Below the pieces are notes generated by a model, which was given only the letters and a program-made list of their open reading frames with translations, ran no database searches and was not told where the DNA came from. A DNA stretch of 6,351 nt from Lentisphaeraceae bacterium (lineage in GTDB: Bacteria; Verrucomicrobiota; Kiritimatiellia; RFP12; UBA1067). The position numbers and the translations under genes are program-made. The stretch covers positions 1 through 6,351 of the forward strand of contig SFPL01000064.1 in NCBI GenBank assembly GCA_004551905.1. The letters are read 5' to 3'. This document shows, one piece after another, positions 1 through 6,347 of the stretch (positions are counted from its first letter, which is position 1; every line of letters begins with the position of its first letter).

Positions 1-8
1 GCCTCCTT
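1..8 (-). promoter_or_regulatory. Shine-Dalgarno site of a gene starting just outside the window
   Basis: The minus strand reads AAGGAGG at positions 8 to 2, a near-perfect Shine-Dalgarno core. No start codon fits in the single remaining base, so the start must lie a few bases beyond the left edge. The site is about 16 bases downstream of the predicted start point of the promoter at 31-59, which gives a short 5' leader. This is the only visible part of that gene, so its identity cannot be told. Confidence 0.6.
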
Positions 9-30
9 GCGTTTTTTTGCTTTGCAAGAA

Positions 31-59
31 AGCATACAGCCAACGCCTGATTTTTTCAA
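31..59 (-). promoter_or_regulatory. sigma70-type promoter for the gene beyond the left edge
   Basis: On the minus strand a -35 hexamer TTGAAA (59-54) and a -10 hexamer TATGCT (36-31) are separated by exactly 17 bases. They match the consensus at 5 of 6 and 4 of 6 positions. An A-rich stretch follows the -35. Transcription would begin near position 24, a short way before the Shine-Dalgarno site at 8-2. The local DNA is much more AT-rich than the flanking genes, as expected for a promoter. It separates the next gene from the ilv unit. Confidence 0.72.
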
Positions 60-74
60 CCCCCAGCTGAAGCC

Positions 75-97
75 CGCTCAACAGGCCAATCGCTCAA
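75..97 (-). repeat. pair of 7-base direct repeats upstream of the left promoter
   Basis: TTGAGCG on the minus strand occurs twice, at 97-91 and 81-75, 16 bases apart start to start. The nearer copy ends 15 bases upstream of the -35 hexamer at 59. The placement suits an activator or UP-region binding site, but two 7-mers may be chance and no regulator family is recognised. Confidence 0.35.
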
Positions 98-227
98 GGC
101 AAAACCTCCCGGTGTTGCACTGGGAACTCGCGCGCGCGTGTGATTGACACTTATTTTGCGGGCTTGCGATCCGTTCGTCCGGGCCACGGAATTTCGACCG
201 AAGAACAGAACAGCATTATCTGACCGC

Positions 228-473
228 TCAGCGGCGGCGGGAGGAGACTTCGATCACGTTGACCTGGTTGCGGAGCTGGAGGATGATCTGCTCCACGACG
301 CGGGCGGTGCCAAGGACGTCGATCTTCATCCGCGAGACGGTGCCGTCTTCGGTCGGGCCGACGTTGAGGGTCTGGATGTTGTAGCCGCGGCCGGAGATGA
401 GCCCGACGATGCGCGCGAGGACGCCCGGCTTGTTCTCGACATAGCAGTTAATGAGGTGGATTCCCTCTTTCAT
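228..473 (-). CDS. ilvN: Acetolactate synthase small (regulatory) subunit, ACT domain only
   Basis: This is the regulatory subunit of acetohydroxyacid synthase, which activates the IlvB catalytic subunit and confers feedback inhibition in branched-chain amino-acid synthesis. The 81-residue protein is one ACT domain (about residues 5-75). It has the family motif VENKPGVLARI (12-22) and the segment RGYNIQTLNVGPTEDGTVSR (29-48). Asn14, Gly17 and Asn32 align with E. coli IlvH Asn11, Gly14 and Asn29, which bind valine, so valine control is plausible (inference). The C-terminal domain of the usual roughly 160-residue IlvH is absent; the length resembles E. coli IlvN or IlvM. The ATG at 473 overlaps the ilvB stop as ATGA, with a strong AAGGAGG site (487-481) seven bases upstream inside ilvB. 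An in-frame extension to 1076 is only a shadow over ilvB. Confidence 0.92.
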   Translation of the reverse strand: MKEGIHLINCYVENKPGVLARIVGLISGRGYNIQTLNVGPTEDGTVSRMKIDVLGTARVVEQIILQLRNQVNVIEVSSRRR

Positions 474-2107
474 GCCTCGGCCTCCTTCTCCACCACCACC
501 TCGACGAGCGTCGGCGCCTTCGACTTGAGAGCCTTCGCCACCGCTGCGTCGAGCCTGCTCCCGTCCGTCACGCGGACGCCGCGGATGCCGTAGGCGGCCG
601 CGAGCTTCACGAAGTCGGGAGAATGAAGATCGGTCGCGAAGTAGCGTCCGCCGCAGAGGTGGCGCTGCATCTGGCGCACCAGGCCCAGCGAGCCGTTGGA
701 AAACACGACGAAAGTGACCGGCAGCCCGAGTTCCGCGGCGACGATCAGCTCCTCGGCCGTCATCTGCGCGCCGCCGTCGCCGAGGAACGCGACGACCTTG
801 CGGTCCGGCCGCGCGATCGCCGCTCCGATCGCCGCGGGGATGCCGAAGCCCATCGCGCCCATGCCGCCAGAGCTGATGAAGTGCCGCGGCATGGTGTGGC
901 GGAAGCGCTTCGCCGCCCAGAGCTGGTGCTGGCCGACATCGGTGACGACGACGGCGCGGCCCTTGGTGGCGGCGTAGACCGACTCGACCACGGCCTGCGG
1001 CATGATGACGCCGCGGTGGAGCGGCTTCAGGCCCTCGGTGCGCGGACGGCGGCGCGCGGCAATCGCCGCGAGCCACTCGTCGTGCGCGGCAGGCATTATC
1101 CGAGAGTCCACCGTCATCAGCAGCTCCTTCACGTCGGCGATGATGCCGAGGTCGACGGTGATATTCTTGTTGATCGATGCGGGATCGCAGTCCACGTGGA
1201 CGATCTTCGCGCGGCGGGCGAACTTCGCCGCGCTCCTGCCGGTGACGCGGTCGTTGAAGCGGACGCCGAGCGCGAGCAGGAGGTCCGCCTCGGCGATCGC
1301 GGCGTTCGCGGCGAACTCGCCGTGGAGCCCGGCGAGGCCAAGCGCGAGCGGGTCGGTCTCGTCGAACGAGCCGATGCCCATCAGCGTCGTCGCGACGGGG
1401 ATGCCGACCTTGTGCGCAAGCGCGGCGACGTCGCCCGACGCGCCGGAGGCGACGACGCCGCCGCCGGCGAGGATCACCGGGCGCTTCGCGCCGTTCACGA
1501 GCTTGGCGAGGCGGGCGACCTGCGAGGGAGCGGCGGAGACATCGGGGTGGTACGCCCTCAGGAACACGCGCGGCGGATACGCCGCCGCTGTGAGGGCCAG
1601 CTGGCAGTCGCGCGGGACGTCGATGACGACGGGGCCGGGCTTGCCGTGGGTAGCGATGTAGAACGCCTGCGCCACCGTCTCGGGGATCTCGTCCGCCGAA
1701 TGGACGAGGAAGTTGTGCTTGGAGACGGCGCGAGTGAGGCCGGTCGTGTCCGCCTCCTGAAAGGCGTCGGTGCCGATCTGGTCGAGCGGGACCTGTCCGC
1801 AGACGAGCACCATCGGCACTCCGTCCATGTTCGCCGCGCCGAGGCCGGTGATGGTGTTGGTGAGCCCGGGGCCGCTGGTGACCACCACGACCGCCGGCCG
1901 GCCGCTTGCGCGGGCGTAGCCGTCGGCCATGTGGACGCAGCCCTGCTCGTGGCGGCCGAGCACGAAGCGCAGGCGGGAGCCGCGGAGGCGGTCGAAGACA
2001 TCCACCACGTTTCCGCCCGGGTAGCCGAAGACCACCTCGGCCCCAGCCTTCTCCAGGCTCTCCACCAGCGCCGCGGCACCGGTGCGCATGCTCGATTTCA
2101 CCGCCAT
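470..2107 (-). CDS. ilvB: Acetolactate synthase large (catalytic) subunit
   Basis: This ThDP- and FAD-dependent cytosolic enzyme condenses two pyruvates to 2-acetolactate, or pyruvate with 2-ketobutyrate, the first common step of Val/Leu/Ile synthesis. The 545 residues match the family length. In order: the N-terminal ThDP domain (about 7-170) with GYPGG at 28-32, the catalytic Glu in RHEQG (Glu54) and VPLDQIGTDAFQE (106-118); a central FAD-linked domain (about 195-335) with GVRFNDRVTG (281-290); and a C-terminal ThDP domain with GDGG at 443-446 and SNGSLGLVRQ at 470-479. Two positions are unusual: the usual Asn-Asn is Ser-Asn (470-471), and the usual Trp after VRQ is Met480. The ATG at 2107 is preferred because GAAGGG lies four bases upstream and the gap to the ligase is 19 bases. 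A TTG at 2137 would overlap the ligase, and an ATG at 2089 lacks a Shine-Dalgarno site. Confidence 0.95.
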   Translation of the reverse strand: MAVKSSMRTGAAALVESLEKAGAEVVFGYPGGNVVDVFDRLRGSRLRFVLGRHEQGCVHMADGYARASGRPAVVVVTSGPGLTNTITGLGAANMDGVPMVLVCGQVPLDQIGTDAFQEADTTGLTRAVSKHNFLVHSADEIPETVAQAFYIATHGKPGPVVIDVPRDCQLALTAAAYPPRVFLRAYHPDVSAAPSQVARLAKLVNGAKRPVILAGGGVVASGASGDVAALAHKVGIPVATTLMGIGSFDETDPLALGLAGLHGEFAANAAIAEADLLLALGVRFNDRVTGRSAAKFARRAKIVHVDCDPASINKNITVDLGIIADVKELLMTVDSRIMPAAHDEWLAAIAARRRPRTEGLKPLHRGVIMPQAVVESVYAATKGRAVVVTDVGQHQLWAAKRFRHTMPRHFISSGGMGAMGFGIPAAIGAAIARPDRKVVAFLGDGGAQMTAEELIVAAELGLPVTFVVFSNGSLGLVRQMQRHLCGGRYFATDLHSPDFVKLAAAYGIRGVRVTDGSRLDAAVAKALKSKAPTLVEVVVEKEAEA

Positions 2108-2126
2108 TCCGCCCTTCGGACCCAGC

Positions 2127-3782
2127 CTACGCGACAATGCCGTTCTGCTGCGCGACGAGCGCGTCGGCGCCGTACATCTTGCGCAGCTTGGGCTTCTCGA
2201 TCTTGCCGGTCGGGTTGCGCGGCACGTCGGCGAAGATCACCTTGCGCGGGCGCTTGTAGCGCGGCAGCGCGAGGCAGAACTCGTTGAACTCGGCCTCGGA
2301 GAGCGACATCCCCTCCTTGACCGAGACGATGGCCGCGGCGATCTCGCCGAGGCGCGCGTCAGGGAGGCCGATCACGGCGACGTCCTTCACCTTCGGGTTG
2401 GCGCGGACGAAGTCCTCGATCTGCACCGGGTACAGGTTCTCGCCGCCGGTGATGATGACGTCCTTGGCGCGGTCGACGAGGTAGATGAAGCCGTCGCGCT
2501 CCTCGGCCATGTCGCCGGTGAGCAGCCAGCCCGGTTCCTTCATGATCTCGGCCGTGGCCTCGGGGTTGTGGTAGTACTCCTTCATCACGCCGGGGCCCTT
2601 GAGCGCGAGCTCGCCTACCTTGCCCGGCTCGACCGGGGTGATGCCGTCCTTGCCGACGATCTTCGTCTGCCAGCCGTAGCCGGCGACACCGATCGCGCCG
2701 ACGTGGTCGATATTCTCGACGCCGAGGTGCACCGCGCCGGGACCGGTCGACTCGGAAAGGCCGTAGTTGGTGTCGTAGTCGTGGTGCGGGAAGACCTTCT
2801 TCCAGCGCTTGATGAGCGCCGGCGGCACCGGCTGGGCGCCGATGTGCATGAGCCGCCACTGCGAGAGACAGTAATCCTCGATCTTCACGTCGCCGCGGTC
2901 GATGGCGTCCAGGATGTCCTGCGCCCAGGGGACGAGCAGCCAGACGATTGTGCACTTCTCCTCGCTCACCGCGCGGACGATCCACTCGGGCCTGACGCCC
3001 TTGAGAAGCACCGAGCGCCCGCCGACGAGGAACGACCCGAACCAGTGCATCTTCGCGCCGGTGTGGTAGAGCGGCGGGATGCAGAGGAAGACGTCGTCCT
3101 TCGTCTGGCCGTGGTGCTTCTGCTCGCAGCGGCAGCTGTGCAGCAGGCAGCGGTGCTGGAGGACGATCGCCTTGGGGAAGCCGGTGGTGCCGGACGAGAA
3201 GTAGATCGCAGCCTCGTCCTCCGGGGTCATCCTGACTGCCGGCGATTCCGCCGAGGCGTACTTCACGAGGTTCGGGTAGCTCTCGGCGAAGGTGGGGCAG
3301 TCCTCGCCGACGTAGAGACGCGTCCGGACCAGCGGGATGCGGTCGGCGATCTGCTCGACGCGCCCGGTGAACTCGGGGCCGAAGACGAGCGCCTGCGCGT
3401 CGGAGAGGCCGAGGCAGTACTTGATCTCGTCGGCGGTGTAGCGGAAGTTGAGCGGCACGGCCATACAGCCGGCCTTGAGGACGCCGAAGTAGATCGGCAG
3501 CCACTCAAGGCAGTTCATCAGCAGGATCGCGACCTTATCGCCGCGCGTATAGCCGCGCGACAGCAGGAAGTTCGCGAAGCGGTTGGCCTTGTCGTCGAAC
3601 TCGCGCCAAGTCATCTCGACGCGGAACGACCTGTCGGGGACGGACTCCACGAGCTCCGCCTCCTTCCAGGTCTTGTGCCGCCTTTCGTCCGGCGTGTCGA
3701 TCTCGACGAGCGCGACGTCGTCAGACCACTCGCGCGCGTTGCGCTCGAGGATCTCGGTGATGTTGGCGAACTCTTCCTTCAT
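2127..3782 (-). CDS. AMP-forming acyl-CoA synthetase (class I adenylate-forming ligase)
   Basis: The enzyme activates a carboxylic acid with ATP to an acyl-AMP and transfers it to coenzyme A. The 551 residues carry the ANL-superfamily core motifs in order: the phosphate loop FSSGTTGFPKA (195-205), with Ala where Gly is common; YGLSEST (340-346), the A5 motif; TGD (422-424), whose Asp binds the ribose; the hinge and A8 region DRAKDVIITGGENLYP (437-452); and PTGKIEK (524-530), in which Lys527 is the expected catalytic lysine. All key residues are present, so it should be active. A charged stretch at about 28-57 lengthens the usual N-terminal start of the domain. No signal peptide or membrane segment is seen. 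Substrate cannot be read from motifs; medium/long-chain, branched or aromatic acids are all possible. The ATG at 3782 has AAGGAAG eight bases upstream and follows the preceding stop by 16 bases. Confidence 0.9.
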   Translation of the reverse strand: MKEEFANITEILERNAREWSDDVALVEIDTPDERRHKTWKEAELVESVPDRSFRVEMTWREFDDKANRFANFLLSRGYTRGDKVAILLMNCLEWLPIYFGVLKAGCMAVPLNFRYTADEIKYCLGLSDAQALVFGPEFTGRVEQIADRIPLVRTRLYVGEDCPTFAESYPNLVKYASAESPAVRMTPEDEAAIYFSSGTTGFPKAIVLQHRCLLHSCRCEQKHHGQTKDDVFLCIPPLYHTGAKMHWFGSFLVGGRSVLLKGVRPEWIVRAVSEEKCTIVWLLVPWAQDILDAIDRGDVKIEDYCLSQWRLMHIGAQPVPPALIKRWKKVFPHHDYDTNYGLSESTGPGAVHLGVENIDHVGAIGVAGYGWQTKIVGKDGITPVEPGKVGELALKGPGVMKEYYHNPEATAEIMKEPGWLLTGDMAEERDGFIYLVDRAKDVIITGGENLYPVQIEDFVRANPKVKDVAVIGLPDARLGEIAAAIVSVKEGMSLSEAEFNEFCLALPRYKRPRKVIFADVPRNPTGKIEKPKLRKMYGADALVAQQNGIVA

Positions 3783-3798
3783 GGCGGCTTCTTCCTTG

Positions 3799-4599
3799 TT
3801 ACAGCTCCGCGGCGGCCCAGGCGAGGTCGGCAAGGCAGTTCTTCGCCTCGCGCGCGACGACCGGATCCTCGGACTCCTTCAAATCGGCGTACTTCTTTGC
3901 CTCGGTTTCGATCTTCGCCTTGGTGAACTTGACGCGCGCGCGCTTGTTTGCGGGGCTGTACTCCCGCACCTGCGCGACGAGCTGCTCCAGCTTGGCGAGG
4001 CGCACGTAGGCCGGGTTCGCCTTGAGCTCCTTCTCGCGCGCGGCAAGCTCCTTGGACGCGGCCTTGTAGCCGACGGAAGCCGAGATGCGCTTGTCCTTCT
4101 TGACCTCGGCGAGATGGTTGATCGCGCGGCCGGGAAGCTCGCGCGCCTCGAAGTCGAGATACTTCCGCCAGGTGCTGTAGTCAGGCGCCGCGACGAACGC
4201 GGTAATCGACTCCACCGCCGCCTCCGTCGCCTGGGCGAGGTCGCCGCCGGTGTAGACGACATCCCCTTTCGCGTCGACCACGCAGAGCGCGGACTGGGGG
4301 TTCCAGCCCTCCGGCCCCGACCCAGCGTAGACCGGATACTTCGCGTCCGCGGGCGCCTTCGCGAAGGACCCAAGCGCCACGAAGTTCTTGCGGCGGAAGC
4401 TCGCCCAGATCTCGCCGAGCCGCTCCGCGTGCTCATGGGCGCGGCAGACGAGCACCACCTTGCCGACGAGGTAGGCGGCGGAGACCTTGCGCGCGCCGCG
4501 CTTGTTCGCATCGTCGAGATTGGCCCACTCCGCCGCGGAGGCGGAAGCCGCAAGCGCCAGCGCGGCCGCTGCGGCCAGCCATGTTCCGAATCCGCCCAT
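3799..4599 (-). CDS. Secreted thioredoxin-fold-like protein of unknown function, no CxxC
   Basis: I do not recognise this 266-residue protein as a named family. Residues 1 to about 23 form a signal peptide: a short N-terminus, an Ala/Leu-rich core and a probable cleavage after Ala-Ser-Ala-Ala before Glu24. It therefore probably acts outside the cytoplasm. Residues about 46-130 suggest a thioredoxin-like alternation: strand GKVVLVC (46-52), helix, strand FVALGSF (73-79), then LCVVDAKGDVVYTGG (105-119), which resembles the late strands of redoxin folds. There is no CxxC; Cys52, Cys106 and Cys255 are isolated, so ordinary disulphide exchange is unlikely. Residues about 150-266 look helical and rich in Lys, Glu and Ala, perhaps a coiled or TPR-like tail. 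The ATG at 4599 has AGAGGA eight bases upstream. It sits 18 bases after the transporter gene and 16 before the ligase, so co-transcription is likely. Confidence 0.85.
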   Translation of the reverse strand: MGGFGTWLAAAAALALAASASAAEWANLDDANKRGARKVSAAYLVGKVVLVCRAHEHAERLGEIWASFRRKNFVALGSFAKAPADAKYPVYAGSGPEGWNPQSALCVVDAKGDVVYTGGDLAQATEAAVESITAFVAAPDYSTWRKYLDFEARELPGRAINHLAEVKKDKRISASVGYKAASKELAAREKELKANPAYVRLAKLEQLVAQVREYSPANKRARVKFTKAKIETEAKKYADLKESEDPVVAREAKNCLADLAWAAAEL

Positions 4600-4617
4600 T
4601 TCCCAGTTCCTCTTTCT

Positions 4618-6015
4618 TTAAATGCTCCAGCCGCCGAGCTTGAGGCACCGGCAGACCTCGGAGACGACAATCGCGATTATCAGCAGCGGCGCGACAAACC
4701 GCACCATGACGACATAGAAGAGGCGGAAGCCGACGCGCTCGCCGCTGCGCTGGCACTCGGCGAGGATCCGCTTCGGGCTCAGGATCCAGCCGGCGAACAC
4801 GCAGATCAGCGCGGCGACGATCGGGGTGAGGATGTTCATCGACGTGTCGAAGAAGTCGAGCGGCGGCAGCCCGAAGAACCTGAGCGAGCTCCAGCGTCCG
4901 TACCCGAACGCGGAAAGCGCGCCGACCGCGACCGACCAAACAGAGACCACCGCGACGGACCTGGCGCGACTCGTCTTGAAGAAGTCGCAGACCGCGGCGA
5001 CGATCGCCTCCATCATCGAGATGCCGCTCGTGAGCGCCGCGAAGAGGACTATCGTGAAGAAGACGAGCCCGAACCACGGCCCGGCGGTGCCGAGCGAGAG
5101 GAACACCTTCGGCAGCGTCTCGAACATGAGCCCCGGGCCGGCGTCGATCACGGCGCGGACGCCCTCGGAGGCGCCGGCCGAGGCGAACACGACGACGACC
5201 GGGATTATCATGAAGCCGGAGAGGATCGCGACGAAGGTGTCAGCCGCGACGATCCTCACCGCCGCCTTCGGCACGGAGTCGCGCCGGAGCATGTAGCTGC
5301 CGTAGGTGATCATGATCCCCATCGCGAGCGAAAGCGAGTAGAACATCTGCCCCATCGCGCCGAGCATGACCTTGCCGATGTTGTCGCACGACGAGAAGTC
5401 GGGGACGAGGTAGTACCTGATCCCCTCGCCCGCGCCCGGGAGCGTCGCGACATACACTGAAAGCGCGACAGCAATCGCCAGGAGCGCCGGCACGAGGACG
5501 AGGTTCGCCCTCTCGATGCCGTTCTTCACGCCGAGGACGATCACGGCGACGACCGCCGCCGTGAAGGCGCACATCGCCGCGAACGGCGCCCACGGCGCGC
5601 CGACGAACGCGCCGAAGAACGCCTTGGGGTCCGCAGTCGGCGCGATTCCCGCGAAGGCCGCCCCCGCATACGCCGCGAAGTAGCGGAACACCCACCCGCC
5701 GATGACGTTGTAGTAGGGCAGGATGAAAAGCGGCACCAGCGTCGCGAGGACGCCGAGGAAGTTCCACTTCGGATGGCCGAGGACGCCGAACGCGGTAAGC
5801 TGGCTCTGCCGGGCGTAGCGCCCGATCGCTATCTCGGTGACGAGCAGGACGAAGCCGAGCGTGAGCGAGAGCGAGAGATAGACGGCGATGAACACCCCGC
5901 CGCCGTAGCGGGCAGCGAGATACGGGAAGCGCCAGAGGTTCCCCAGCCCTATCGCCGAAGCCGAAGCTGCCAGCACGAACGCCAGCTGGCCCGACCAACT
6001 CGCCCGGGCACCCAT
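4618..6015 (-). CDS. Sodium:amino-acid symporter of the NSS (SNF/SLC6, LeuT-like) family
   Basis: This inner-membrane secondary transporter probably imports an amino acid or amine with sodium. The 465 residues contain about eleven hydrophobic segments (roughly 8-32, 40-62, 85-115, 142-162, 170-192, 217-242, 256-280, 310-342, 352-372, 390-412, 428-454), as in many bacterial NSS proteins. The unwound TM1 signature AIGLGNLWRFPYL (21-33) includes Asn26, matching sodium-site LeuT Asn27. TM3 has PYYNVIGGW (100-108), TM6 has GQMFYSLSLAMG (222-233) with Ser227 at the LeuT Thr254 position, and TM8 has ALTSGISMMEA (327-337), whose Thr-Ser fits the second sodium site. The substrate is not determinable. 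The ATG at 6015 is chosen because the N-terminus then matches the family and the in-frame extension runs into a tRNA. It has no good Shine-Dalgarno site of its own but overlaps the stop of a small upstream ORF (TGATG), suggesting coupled translation. Confidence 0.94.
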   Translation of the reverse strand: MGARASWSGQLAFVLAASASAIGLGNLWRFPYLAARYGGGVFIAVYLSLSLTLGFVLLVTEIAIGRYARQSQLTAFGVLGHPKWNFLGVLATLVPLFILPYYNVIGGWVFRYFAAYAGAAFAGIAPTADPKAFFGAFVGAPWAPFAAMCAFTAAVVAVIVLGVKNGIERANLVLVPALLAIAVALSVYVATLPGAGEGIRYYLVPDFSSCDNIGKVMLGAMGQMFYSLSLAMGIMITYGSYMLRRDSVPKAAVRIVAADTFVAILSGFMIIPVVVVFASAGASEGVRAVIDAGPGLMFETLPKVFLSLGTAGPWFGLVFFTIVLFAALTSGISMMEAIVAAVCDFFKTSRARSVAVVSVWSVAVGALSAFGYGRWSSLRFFGLPPLDFFDTSMNILTPIVAALICVFAGWILSPKRILAECQRSGERVGFRLFYVVMVRFVAPLLIIAIVVSEVCRCLKLGGWSI

Positions 6016-6050
6016 CAGAAGAACTCTACCGAGACCAGTGCGATTACCAT
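6015..6050 (-). CDS. Putative 11-residue leader peptide coupled to the symporter
   Basis: The minus strand at 6050-6015 reads ATG, ten sense codons and TGA, encoding MVIALVSVEFF. An AGGAAGG Shine-Dalgarno site (6067-6061) lies ten bases upstream. The TGA shares its A with the ATG of the transporter (TGATG), an arrangement typical of translational coupling by re-initiation; the transporter start itself lacks a clear Shine-Dalgarno site. Five of eleven residues are Val, Ile or Leu, which is suggestive since ilvBN lies farther down the same unit. Against it: very short ORFs arise by chance, and no attenuator hairpins or U-run are visible between it and the transporter. Confidence 0.5.
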   Translation of the reverse strand: MVIALVSVEFF

Positions 6051-6060
6051 GTTCAAGCCG

Positions 6061-6064
6061 CCTT

Positions 6065-6067
<3 letters not shown>
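6061..6067 (-). promoter_or_regulatory. Shine-Dalgarno site of the leader ORF
   Basis: AGGAAGG on the minus strand starts three bases after the encoded CCA of tRNA-Ala and ten bases before the ATG at 6050. It is the only good ribosome binding site between the tRNA and the symporter, and it favours initiation at the leader ORF. It lies 45 bases from the symporter ATG, too far to serve that start directly. Confidence 0.5.
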
Positions 6068-6151
<84 letters not shown>

Positions 6152-6166
6152 TGCTGATTAGTGCGT

Positions 6167-6196
6167 AGTATACCAAAACCGCCGCGTCCGCGTCAA
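6167..6196 (-). promoter_or_regulatory. sigma70-type promoter of the tRNA-Ala and probably the downstream unit
   Basis: On the minus strand a -35 TTGACG (6196-6191) and a -10 TATACT (6172-6167) are spaced 18 bases apart, each matching consensus at 5 of 6 positions. The start point would be near 6160, about 15 bases before the mature tRNA 5' end. The bases after the -10 (ACGCAC) are fairly GC-rich, which would fit stringent control of a stable-RNA promoter (inference). No other convincing promoter is seen between here and ilvN. Confidence 0.78.
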
Positions 6197-6212
6197 GCGC
6201 ACCGGCGCACCA

Positions 6213-6272
6213 CCACGGATTACAAATACCCCCGTCGTCTCGGCTGCGCCGAGCCGCCGTGGACATTTGTAA
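6213..6272. repeat. Interleaved inverted repeats with a central hairpin, possible intergenic structural element
   Basis: Three perfect complementary pairs are seen. A six-base stem with three-base loop has arms CTCGGC 6239-6244 and GCCGAG 6248-6253. An eight-base outer pair is TTACAAAT 6220-6227 with ATTTGTAA 6265-6272. A six-base pair is CCACGG 6213-6218 with CCGTGG 6257-6262. The last two interleave, so they are either mutually exclusive or pseudoknotted. No U-run follows on either strand in a terminator position. The segment may be a REP-like or small dispersed intergenic repeat, or the 3' structure of a transcript from beyond the right edge. Confidence 0.55.
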
Positions 6273-6328
6273 GCGGTTTTGCGCGACGAGACCCTGCCGC
6301 ACAGCCTGTTCAAGGCATGACAAGCCAC

Positions 6329-6347
6329 CCGACGGGATGCCGACGGG
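6329..6347. repeat. 8-base direct repeat at the right edge
   Basis: CCGACGGG occurs at 6329-6336 and again at 6340-6347, an 11-base period with three intervening bases (ATG). The window ends four bases later, so further copies cannot be excluded. No gene is recognisable in the 6280-6351 stretch. Confidence 0.4.

Noticed and set aside
57..97. Minus-strand TTG-initiated mini-ORF of 13 codons with GGGAGG upstream
   Set aside because: It has no promoter of its own, ends inside the -35 hexamer of the left promoter, and needs a rare start codon; chance is more likely.
129..142. Alternating CGCGCGCGCGTGTG tract as a Z-DNA or regulatory element
   Set aside because: It is short, and such tracts are common in GC-rich DNA; nothing ties it to a function.
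70..165. 8-base inverted repeat AAGCCCGC / GCGGGCTT as an ilv terminator
   Set aside because: The arms are separated by 80 bases and no T-run follows on the minus strand; not a credible intrinsic terminator.
144..593. Plus-strand ORF of 149 residues with TTGACA at 144-149
   Set aside because: It is antisense to ilvN and the end of ilvB, and the TTGACA has no -10 at a proper distance.
2108..2137. Alternative TTG start at 2137 for ilvB
   Set aside because: It would overlap the ligase stop and adds residues unlike family N-termini; the ATG at 2107 has a nearby Shine-Dalgarno site.
623..5460. Very long plus-strand ORFs (623-2287, 2082-3926, 3583-5460)
   Set aside because: They lie opposite genes with unambiguous family motifs, are rich in Arg, Ala, Asp and Glu as antisense of GC-rich genes, show no domain motifs and overlap one another.
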